NCBI GenBank assembly: GCA_019637615.1
Contig: JAHBVJ010000007.1
Span: 1 to 64,000 of the forward strand
Source: Anaerolineae bacterium
GTDB lineage: Bacteria > Chloroflexota > Anaerolineae > Aggregatilineales > UBA2796
DNA length: 64,000 bases
Reading direction: 5' to 3'
Shown here: one piece after another, positions 33,698 to 40,468 of the stretch
Layout of the letters: each line of letters begins with the position of its first letter
Position numbering within the stretch: position 1 is the first letter of the stretch
Made by a program: the position numbers and the translations under genes
Notes under the pieces: model-generated
What the model was told of the DNA's origin: nothing
The model's database searches: none
The model's input: only the letters and a program-made list of their open reading frames with translations

Positions 33698-34852
33698 ATG
33701 AGAAAGAATAGTACGACTCTCGCTGCCATCGGGTTAACCGCAGCCTTAATCGTCGCGATGGCGGTGCAGGGAACCAGCCTGCCAACCGCGTTGGCGCAAT
33801 CGCCAGAAGCCACCAACGCGCCCGCGTTATCCGGTTGGACGACCTTTTCGCCGGATATGGTCGATGGTAAGGTGATCCTGCCCGCGCTCGCCAGCCCGCT
33901 GCCGGAAAACTGCCAACCGCCCGCGATGAAGGATAAATACACCATCGCGATGTCACAGGCCAACAAAGCCGAGCCGTGGCGCACCGCCATGAACCAGCAA
34001 TTGGAAGCCGCCGCCAAGGAAGCGGGCTTTGACATCGTGTTCGCGGACGCCGCGCAAGACAACGCCAAGCAGGTCAGCGACATCGAGAACTTCCTGACAC
34101 AGGGCGTCGATCTGCTGGTCGTGTCCCCGAACGAGGCCGCGCCACTGACCGATGAAATCAACAAGGTGTGGAAAGCCTGTATCCCCGTCATCGTGCTTGA
34201 CCGTAATATCACCAACACGGGCTACTCGATGTTCATCGGCGCGAACAACGTCTCCATCGGCAAATCCGCCGGTCAGTACGTCGCCAAGTGGTGCAAGGAC
34301 AAGGGTCTAGCGCCGTGCAACGTCGTCGAACTGCGTGGACTCGAAGGCGCACCACCAGCCAAGGATCGTGGTGATGGCTTCCGTGAAGGCATCAAGGACA
34401 ACCCCGATGTCACGATCATCGCCAGCCAGAATGCTGATTGGCTGCGTGAGAAGGCCGTCCCCGCCGCTGACGCGATGCTCCGCGCCAACGAGAAGGTCGA
34501 TGTGCTGTACGGTCACAACGACCCGATGGCAGAAGGCGCTTACCTCGCGGCGCAATCGGCTGGTAAAGACCTGAGCAAAATCCTGTTCGTCGGCATTGAC
34601 GGGCTGCCTACACCAGACGGTGGCATCGAGTCCGTGCTGCAAGGGCGCATCGGCGTGACGTTCGTGTATCCGACGGGTGGCAAGCAGGCCATCGCGTGGG
34701 CAAAGCTGATCCTGACGCAGCACATCGTCCCGCCGCTGTGGGTCGAACTGCCCTTCTCGTCCATCGATCCGTCGAACGCGCAGGATGTCTGCAACCAGTA
34801 CGCGTGCCCGGATGCCAAGATGGCAGAGATGACGCCGGAAGCGACTCCCTGA
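33698..34852 (+). CDS. Ribose-type sugar-binding protein of the ABC importer
   Basis: 384 residues from ATG 33698 (AGGAGTG upstream). Signal peptide about 1-33 (RKNSTTLAAIGLTAALIVAMAV, cleavage after ALA). Peripla_BP_4 fold: YTIAMSQANKAEPWRTAMNQQ, DLLVVSPNEAAPLTD, PVIVLDRNITN, FIGANNVSIGKSAG, VVELRGLEGAPPAKDRG, VGIDGLPTPDGG. Six cysteines match those of the sensor paralogue at 26785. As it is separated by 290 bases from the permease and has its own leader, it may be expressed at higher level, as usual for binding proteins. Substrate is probably a monosaccharide; which one is unknown. Confidence 0.93.
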   Translation: MRKNSTTLAAIGLTAALIVAMAVQGTSLPTALAQSPEATNAPALSGWTTFSPDMVDGKVILPALASPLPENCQPPAMKDKYTIAMSQANKAEPWRTAMNQQLEAAAKEAGFDIVFADAAQDNAKQVSDIENFLTQGVDLLVVSPNEAAPLTDEINKVWKACIPVIVLDRNITNTGYSMFIGANNVSIGKSAGQYVAKWCKDKGLAPCNVVELRGLEGAPPAKDRGDGFREGIKDNPDVTIIASQNADWLREKAVPAADAMLRANEKVDVLYGHNDPMAEGAYLAAQSAGKDLSKILFVGIDGLPTPDGGIESVLQGRIGVTFVYPTGGKQAIAWAKLILTQHIVPPLWVELPFSSIDPSNAQDVCNQYACPDAKMAEMTPEATP

Positions 34853-34897
34853 CCCCGATCTAGCAGCAGTTGACACTGCTCTTACCTCGTAGCCAAT

Positions 34898-34931
34898 GCC
34901 CCTCTTGCAGCCATGTAAGAGGGGCTTATTG
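34898..34931 (+). terminator. Rho-independent terminator of the sugar importer operon
   Basis: GCCCCTCTT (34898-34906) pairs with AAGAGGGGC (34917-34925), followed by TTATTGTT. It lies 45 bases after the binding-protein stop. Confidence 0.85.
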
Positions 34932-34934
34932 TTC

Positions 34935-34978
34935 ATGATCCCAGTAATGATCCCGTTGGCTGGTGCGGTAGGGATCGT
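34935..34978. repeat. R3 GATCCC hairpin repeat, copy B
   Basis: ATGATCCC at 34935-34942 and 34947-34954, then GCTGGTGCGG and GGGATCGT at 34971-34978. The spacer GCTGGTGCGG is identical in copy C at 60838. Confidence 0.7.
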
Positions 34979-34987
34979 CTGAAGAGA

Positions 34988-35079
34988 AGTCCTTAGTGCT
35001 GAGTGCTTAGTCCTTAGTAAAGATGGAAGAGGAGTGTCAGAAGAAGTGCTAAGAGTCAAGTGCTGAGTGCTCAGTAAAT
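34988..35079. repeat. R2 AGTGCTNAGT microsatellites, two adjacent runs
   Basis: Runs at 34988-35020 and 35045-35079 of AGTGCTGAGTGCTTAGTCC type, separated by a short purine-rich stretch. Confidence 0.65.
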
Positions 35080-35187
35080 GCGAAGAGTCGGCAGCGTGGT
35101 GGCGATAGAAGGATGGGTAAGCCGTCGATGCGAACATGGTTTGAACGCGCCTCGTGGTTGATGGTCGATAGTAAATCGATAGCAATG

Positions 35188-35302
35188 CCCGACGTTGATG
35201 GTGATTAAGAAATCAGTCAGGCCAACGCGGATTTGTCGTCACGCCGCCCGACGTTGAAACGTCAGGCTTAGAGAACAAAGTCCCGAATGGGACTCACAGG
35301 GA
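35188..35302 (+). repeat. R1 intergenic repeat, partial copy 3
   Basis: GCCCGACGTTGATGGTGATTAAGAAA unit, then CCCGACGTTGAAACGTCAGGC and AGTCCCGAATGGGACT. The central CCCGACAA/TTGTCGGG module is replaced by the shorter CCCGACGTTGAAACGT hairpin. Confidence 0.7.
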
Positions 35303-35584
35303 AGTTAAAGGAATGAGACGGCGGATGTACGGAAGCGATATGAAACTCTGAGGTCGGGAAGAATCCCAACTGGTTGATACGGTAGATGCACAGGGCAAGC
35401 AGGGTAAAAAGAACTACACCCCGCGATACAGAACATTTTAGCAGATTACTCGAACATGTCAAGTTATAGATTCTTAACTAACAGCGGCAATTACGGGGAG
35501 AATGAGACTCGAAGTATTTGTAAAACTGAACATTTGTATGCATTGGTTTGCGGTATGGTCAGCGCCTTCCTATGCGCCTACGGC

Positions 35585-35614
35585 TTGACGCGCACGACGC
35601 GTTTCTGATAGAAT
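35585..35614 (+). promoter_or_regulatory. Promoter of the tetR-type gene
   Basis: TTGACG (35585-35590), an 18-base spacer and TAGAAT (35609-35614). The start site should fall near 35621, inside the operator below. Confidence 0.55.
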
Positions 35615-35640
35615 TGACAAAATATCAAGATTTGTCAATT
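35612..35640. promoter_or_regulatory. TetR-type operator
   Basis: AATTGACAAA (35612-35621) and TTTGTCAATT (35631-35640) are perfect 10-base inverted arms around a 9-base spacer. It covers the expected transcription start 14 bases before the regulator's start codon, as in autoregulated TetR systems. Confidence 0.75.
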
Positions 35641-35653
35641 TGTTGGAGGCGCG

Positions 35654-36352
35654 GTGAACAGTCCAAAATCAGACCATGTGGAACGCGAACGACGCATCCT
35701 CGATGCCGCCGCCGCGCTCATCATGCGGCACGGATACGACAAAACGACCATGAGCGATGTGGCCGAAGAAGTGGGGGTGAGCAGAGGGATCGTTTACCTG
35801 CACTTCGATAGCAAAGAGAGCCTGTTAGAGGCACTCATCCACCGTGAGGTGCTTCAGTACGTCCAGACGTGGCTGGAACACATTGAAGCTGATCCGCGCG
35901 GTGGCACGATTGGCGGCATCTATCGGGCAGTGCTGTACGCGATCAACAACCGTCCGTTCATGAGCGCTGTGATGAAACGCGATCGCCGCATCATCGGCAA
36001 CTATCTTCAGAAACCCAACAACATGTTTAAGGCGCTTCAGACGCCCGCAATCAGCGTGGGATTTCTGGAAGCACTGCAAGCGGCGGGAGCTATCCGCAAG
36101 GATGTGAACCTCGTCATGATGTCGCATATCATGGATATGGTGTCGTACGGGCTGCTGACTATCGGGGATTTTCGTCCGCTTGACGAACTGCCCCCTTATG
36201 AAGCCGTTATGGAAGCGCTTGCCGATATGATGGATCGCCTGATGACCCCAGAAGATGGACTCGACAGCGAGGCGGGCAAAGCCGTGATCCGGCAGCTTGC
36301 CGCCGCAGCGCGAGCACAATTTGAGCAGCCCCAACAGTCCACTGAAAAGTAG
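35654..36352 (+). CDS. TetR-family transcriptional regulator
   Basis: 232 residues from GTG 35654, with GGAGG at 35645-35649. The N-terminal helix-turn-helix is clear (RRILDAAAALIMRHGYDKTTMSDVAEE and VGVSRGIVYLHFDSKESLLEAL, residues about 13-62). The C-terminal ligand domain is all helical and not assigned to a subgroup. A perfect inverted repeat overlaps its promoter, so it probably represses itself and the glycosyltransferase that follows 6 bases later. TetR plus UGT-type transferase pairs often handle toxic hydrophobic compounds (inference). Confidence 0.92.
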   Translation: MNSPKSDHVERERRILDAAAALIMRHGYDKTTMSDVAEEVGVSRGIVYLHFDSKESLLEALIHREVLQYVQTWLEHIEADPRGGTIGGIYRAVLYAINNRPFMSAVMKRDRRIIGNYLQKPNNMFKALQTPAISVGFLEALQAAGAIRKDVNLVMMSHIMDMVSYGLLTIGDFRPLDELPPYEAVMEALADMMDRLMTPEDGLDSEAGKAVIRQLAAAARAQFEQPQQSTEK

Positions 36353-36358
36353 AATCCC

Positions 36359-37609
36359 ATGACTAAAATTCTCATCACCACCTTTGGCACGCGCGGCGAT
36401 ATTCAGCCCTTCATTGCGTTGGGCAAAGGCTTGAAAGCGGCAGGATACGAGGTGGCACTCTGCACCTCGGAGGGCTTCCGCCCCTTTGTTGAGGAACACG
36501 GCCTCGGCTACCTGTTGATGGATAATGAACTGTTAGTCCTCTCGCAGGCCGTCCTCGGTGATACTGGCGGGACGGGCGAGATGTTCAGCATTATCAAGAA
36601 GATGCAGTTGGCAATCCGTAGATCGATGGACGACGAATGGAACGCGGCGCACACCTTCCAGCCGGACATGATCATTTATCATCCGAAATGCTTGGGCAGT
36701 TTCCACATCGCAGAAAAGCTGTATATTCCGGCGATCATGTCGATCCCGCTGCCGTTTTATACGCCCACGCGCGAATTTCCGGTGCCGTTTATGTCCGGCC
36801 TTCAGCTCGGCGGATGGGCTAACTTGCTTTCGTACCGCCTGATGGGATTGTCGTCGGGGATGTACGGCGGAACGGTGAATGATTTCCGCGCCAAAACGCT
36901 TGGGATGCCCTCCATCGGGCGCTTTGCCGATGTGTTGAAACGTGCGGATGGGAAGCCTGTTCCAGTGCTGTATCCGTACAGCCCGCATCTGCTGCCCGTC
37001 CCGAAAGATTTTCCATCGCATGTTCACGTGACAGGATACTGGTTCCTTGACCAGCCTAGCGACTGGCAGCCTGATCCCGCCCTAGCGCATTTTCTGAGCG
37101 ACGGCGCACCGCCTATTTACATCGGGTTTGGCAGCGTCGGTGCGCGAAAGGCCGCACAGCGGACAACGCTCATCCTCGATGCCCTCCGCGCATCCGGTCA
37201 GCGCGGCATTCTCGTCAGCGGCTGGGGCGGGTTGAAGGCGTCCGAGCTGCCAGCCACGGTCTTTATGGCGGAGTCCGTTCCGCATGATTGGTTATTCCCG
37301 AAGGTTTCAGCCGTCGTGCATCATGGTGGGGCGGGTACGACTGCCGCTGGCTTGCGGGCGGGAAAACCTGCCATCATTTGCCCGTTTATGGCGGATCAGC
37401 CGTTTTGGGGCAGTCTGGTCTATGAACAGGGCGTCGGATCAGCGCCGATTCCGCAGAAACGGCTCACGGCTGAACGGCTAACCGAGGCCATTACCGCCGT
37501 GACGCATGATCCGGCGATCCAGCAGCGCGCCGCCGACCTCGGACAGAAAATCCGCGCAGAGGACGGGATCGCGCGCGCCGTAGAAGTCATTGGCGCGATC
37601 ATCCGCTGA
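36359..37609 (+). CDS. UGT-like glycosyltransferase (GT1/GT28 fold)
   Basis: 416 residues from ATG 36359. The N-terminus ILITTFGTRGDIQPFIALGKGLKAAG is the acceptor-domain signature of sterol/macrolide-type glycosyltransferases. The C-terminal donor site holds HHGGAGTTAAGLRAGKPAI and PFMADQPFWG, the nucleotide-sugar-binding block. It is soluble with no signal peptide. It probably glucosylates a lipid or lipophilic natural product at the membrane surface. It forms a two-gene operon with the TetR regulator, which suggests induction by its own substrate. Confidence 0.9.
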   Translation: MTKILITTFGTRGDIQPFIALGKGLKAAGYEVALCTSEGFRPFVEEHGLGYLLMDNELLVLSQAVLGDTGGTGEMFSIIKKMQLAIRRSMDDEWNAAHTFQPDMIIYHPKCLGSFHIAEKLYIPAIMSIPLPFYTPTREFPVPFMSGLQLGGWANLLSYRLMGLSSGMYGGTVNDFRAKTLGMPSIGRFADVLKRADGKPVPVLYPYSPHLLPVPKDFPSHVHVTGYWFLDQPSDWQPDPALAHFLSDGAPPIYIGFGSVGARKAAQRTTLILDALRASGQRGILVSGWGGLKASELPATVFMAESVPHDWLFPKVSAVVHHGGAGTTAAGLRAGKPAIICPFMADQPFWGSLVYEQGVGSAPIPQKRLTAERLTEAITAVTHDPAIQQRAADLGQKIRAEDGIARAVEVIGAIIR

Positions 37610-38093
37610 GAAGAAGTGCAGCACGGGGCATTGATCCGCGTGCTGCGAACAGGATAGCGATTGTGGTGGATGTTAAGCGACAGTCTAAGGCTTGAAACTC
37701 ATGTCGCGGTTCCTGTCTGTGGCGGCGCGAAGACATGGTGCGCGCCAAGGAACAATCATGAGCATAGTATAGACTCAAGACAACTAGCGCCCCGACCATG
37801 CTGGTGTATAAGAAATTCATCAGGCAAACGCGGATTCGTTGGCAGCGCCGCCCGACGTTGGTGGTGTTTAAGAAATTAGTCAGGCAAACGATCCCCGACA
37901 ATGAATTGTCGGGCTTACCCTACGAAGTCCCTTCGGGACTCAAGAATAAGTACTACCGTAAGCGTCGGATTCCTGCATTATTCATTATTTTCTGAAACGC
38001 CTAAACATCAGGCTTACTGCGGGACATAGGCACTTCAGGGAACACTTTTGGCCTCGTTCCTTCTGCACCAATCGGCTTCTGAAATTCAGGTAA
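37610..38093. other. Intergenic region between convergent genes, mostly R1
   Basis: About 480 bases. R1 copy 4 fills the right two-thirds and abuts the stop codon of the DUF512 gene. Nothing else is recognised. Confidence 0.65.
37788..38092 (+). repeat. R1 intergenic repeat, full-length copy 4
   Basis: Two tandem TAAGAAATTNATCAGGCAAACG units, the perfect CCCGACAA-TGAA-TTGTCGGG hairpin, AGTCCCTTCGGGACT, a decayed second hairpin and the end box CGGCTTCTGAAATTCAGG. It shares more than 60 near-identical central bases with copy 2. Confidence 0.8.
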
Positions 38094-39518
38094 CTATAGA
38101 TATTTTTCGACGGCCCAACCGCCATCGCGCATTGAGGCGGGATCGTCGGTGGGCATGAGCAAGCCGGGATGGTAGATGAGCGGGTTTTTGCCGTGCAGCG
38201 CGTCGATCACATCGCCCATCTGATCCGCGAGGGCGATGGGGCGTTTGAGCGCGTCGGCAAGGAAGCGCGGCGACCGATCATCGAGGCTGATGCCGTCGGG
38301 ATGGTCGAACATGATGCGCGGGAGGACGATCAGATCACCGAGTTCGCCAGCATCGGGCGCTTGTAACTGCGCGATCACGTCGTCGCCCATGAGCAAACCC
38401 GCGACAGTAATGCCCGCGCCGAGTTTGGTGTTGGTGATGGCGCGGACGGTGGCCTGTACGTCGGTGGCGGCGGTGAGTTCGGCGGCGGCTTTGGTCAGCA
38501 CGGGCGCGAATAGGGTCGCCGTAACCAGCGTGATGCGTTTCACCAGCGGCTGCAAAGTTTTGAGTTCTTTGCGCTTGACGCTACGCCACTCGTCCAAGAA
38601 ACTGCGCACCATACCGAGGCCATTTTCATGCAGCGCGAGGCCATCGTAGGATTTGACGCTTGGCAGCGGGCGATTGGCGACCAGATACCACTCATCGGTA
38701 GGATAGACGAAGCCGACGCCGAACTGCTCCCGAAATTGGGCTTGGTAGCGATCACAGGTTGCCAAGACCGCGTTGGCTTCTTCGACGTTGACGGTGCGAT
38801 GCCCGTATTTGTGATGCGTAGTGAGGCCGACGGGCACGACGCTGATACTGCGCACGGTAGGCCACAGACTCGCCAGATCGCTGATGCTGCGTTCGAGATG
38901 TTCCCCATCGTTCATGCCGGGGGTGATCACCAACTGTGTGTGGATCGTGAAATTAAGATCCACCAATTCGCGGAGCTGCGCCATGATGTCCGGCGCTTTG
39001 GGGTTGCGCAAACATTCGCGGCGCTTCTCGATCTCGGTGGCGTGGACGGAGACATACAGCGGGCTGAGGCGCTGCTCTTTGATGCGCTGCCAGTCGTGAT
39101 CGGTGAGGTTGGTGAGCGTGACGAAATGCCCAAACAGGAAGGAATAGCGGTAGTCGTCATCTTTGATGTAAAGCGTGCGGCGCATTCGCGGTGCCATTTG
39201 CAACACGAAGCAGAATTCGCACAGGTTGTTGCAGCGGCGAATGTCGATGTCGAAGGTGGGATGCGTGAATTCGAGGCCGAGCGGCTGATCGTAGTCGCGT
39301 TCGCCCGACAGCGTAATCTCAGCGCCATCGCGCCGGAGGGTGAATTCCAGCCACGCTTCCGCGCCGTAGAACTGTACATCGATGACATCTTCACAAGCTT
39401 GCCCGTTGATGGCGAGGAGTTCGTCCCCAGCACGGACGCCGATGCGGTGGGCGGCGCTGCCCGCTTGCACCGCTTTGATCTGACCGACGGGCGCTGCGTT
39501 TTCAACTTTTGGCTTCAT
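38094..39518 (-). CDS. DUF512 protein: PDZ plus radical-SAM-like domain
   Basis: 474 residues from ATG 39518, overlapping the acyltransferase gene by 4 bases. An N-terminal PDZ-like domain (AHRIGVRAGDELLAINGQ) is followed by an iron-sulfur motif C96-x3-C100-x2-C103 (RRCNNLCEFCFV), a radical-SAM-like barrel with LYVSVHATE and HTQLVITPGMNDG, and the C-terminal DUF512 domain (TVAGLLMGDDVIAQL, LPRIMFDHPDG). Family members are widespread in Firmicutes, Cyanobacteria and Chloroflexi, and often sit beside Der GTPase or PlsC; their reaction is unknown. Coupling to PlsC here hints at a lipid or membrane link (inference). Confidence 0.9.
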   Translation of the reverse strand: MKPKVENAAPVGQIKAVQAGSAAHRIGVRAGDELLAINGQACEDVIDVQFYGAEAWLEFTLRRDGAEITLSGERDYDQPLGLEFTHPTFDIDIRRCNNLCEFCFVLQMAPRMRRTLYIKDDDYRYSFLFGHFVTLTNLTDHDWQRIKEQRLSPLYVSVHATEIEKRRECLRNPKAPDIMAQLRELVDLNFTIHTQLVITPGMNDGEHLERSISDLASLWPTVRSISVVPVGLTTHHKYGHRTVNVEEANAVLATCDRYQAQFREQFGVGFVYPTDEWYLVANRPLPSVKSYDGLALHENGLGMVRSFLDEWRSVKRKELKTLQPLVKRITLVTATLFAPVLTKAAAELTAATDVQATVRAITNTKLGAGITVAGLLMGDDVIAQLQAPDAGELGDLIVLPRIMFDHPDGISLDDRSPRFLADALKRPIALADQMGDVIDALHGKNPLIYHPGLLMPTDDPASMRDGGWAVEKYL

Positions 39519-40240
39519 GGAATCGGATTGACAAACTCTAGTAGATCGGTCGAGGCTTTGCTCAGATCGCTGTAGAAGCCGCGTCGATAGTCGGGTAGGA
39601 GCAGGGCAAGCTGATACATGGCCTGATGCATCATCGCGGCGGTATCTTCACGCGTGGCACGCGTTTTCCCGTTCAGGCGGAAGCGGAACGGCTTGCCATA
39701 GGCCATGGTGACAGGCGTGCGGCGCAGATGCTTGAGGTTGTCCATAAATTCGCGCGTGCCGTCTACGCCCACCGGCACGACGATGGCGTTGGTGCGGGTG
39801 GCGAGATAAGCGACGCCCTCTTTGGCCTCTTGCAGCGCGGGCGCACGATGGCCTTCGGGCGCGATCACCATCGAATAGCCACGCTTGAGCAGATCGAGCG
39901 AAACTTGCAGCGCCATGCGATCCACTTCGCCACGACGTACGGGCACGACGCCCCACGCGTTGATGAAATATTTGCCGATAGGGATGTCGAGATTTTCGAT
40001 TTTGGAAAAGGGTACTACGAACCGACTCAACACCGTTCCCATCACCAGCAGCGGATCGACTCCCGCGATATGGTTGATCATGAACAGAGTCGGTTCGCGC
40101 GACGGGATATACTCCAGACCGGAGGCCGTGATTTTGGCGACCACCGACATGATCGGGCGTCCGAAGTAATCCCGCAGGAACTTGCGCCTGAAGCGATATT
40201 TGTCTTGTTGTGATGCGAAATCGGCGCTTAAGGTGGTCAT
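39515..40240 (-). CDS. 1-acyl-glycerol-3-phosphate acyltransferase (PlsC family)
   Basis: 241 residues from ATG 40240. A longer frame to 40438 merely reads through repeats R2 and R4 and is rejected. Motif I NHIAGVDPL (NHx4D), motif III APEGHR in place of FPEGTR, and GVVPVRRGEVD between them mark the LPLAT family, which acylates lysophosphatidic acid at the inner membrane. The His in PEGHR is a mild departure from the usual Thr. It overlaps the DUF512 gene, so both are made together. Confidence 0.88.
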   Translation of the reverse strand: MTTLSADFASQQDKYRFRRKFLRDYFGRPIMSVVAKITASGLEYIPSREPTLFMINHIAGVDPLLVMGTVLSRFVVPFSKIENLDIPIGKYFINAWGVVPVRRGEVDRMALQVSLDLLKRGYSMVIAPEGHRAPALQEAKEGVAYLATRTNAIVVPVGVDGTREFMDNLKHLRRTPVTMAYGKPFRFRLNGKTRATREDTAAMMHQAMYQLALLLPDYRRGFYSDLSKASTDLLEFVNPIP

Positions 40241-40255
40241 AGCCTTTACCAAGTG

Positions 40256-40288
40256 AGTGCTGAGTGCTTCGTCCTTAGTGCTGAGTAG
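40256..40288. repeat. R2 AGTGCTNAGT microsatellite
   Basis: AGTGCTGAGTGCTTCGTCC and onward, just upstream of the plsC-type start. Confidence 0.65.
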
Positions 40289-40346
40289 AAGACAGTTCAG
40301 CACTAAGGCGCGATTGGCGTACTCAGGAAAACCTAACTGATCTTGT

Positions 40347-40468
40347 GCAACCTCACCCCCTGACCCCCTCTCCGCTTCGCAACGAGGGGGAACCAAGGGA
40401 TAACGCAGCACCATGTTCACCTTAATCGCTGTACGCAAGGTACAAACTGCGTAAGGTGAGTAACTAAT
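40347..40468. repeat. R4-family repeat, extended copy with inverted core
   Basis: Same flanks as the copy at 33457, but the 13-base core between CCCCCTC and GAGGGGG reads TCCGCTTCGCAAC (40371-40383), the exact reverse complement of that copy's core. It touches the stop codon of the next gene (40469-40471). Confidence 0.75.

Larger units (their letters stand above)
34853..35653. other. Intergenic region with terminator and three repeat families
   Basis: About 800 bases holding a terminator (34898-34931), R3 copy B, two R2 microsatellites, a partial R1 (35188-35302) and, at the right end, the tetR-type promoter and operator. No gene is credible here. Confidence 0.7.

Noticed and set aside
35268..35462. 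Reverse-strand 64-residue open frame with one hydrophobic segment
   Set aside because: It lies in the repeat-rich gap, overlaps R1 copy 3 and has no ribosome site or homology pattern.
39515..40438. Longer 307-residue version of the PlsC-type protein
   Set aside because: The extra 66 residues are translated from R4 and R2 repeats. ATG 40240 is where family similarity begins.
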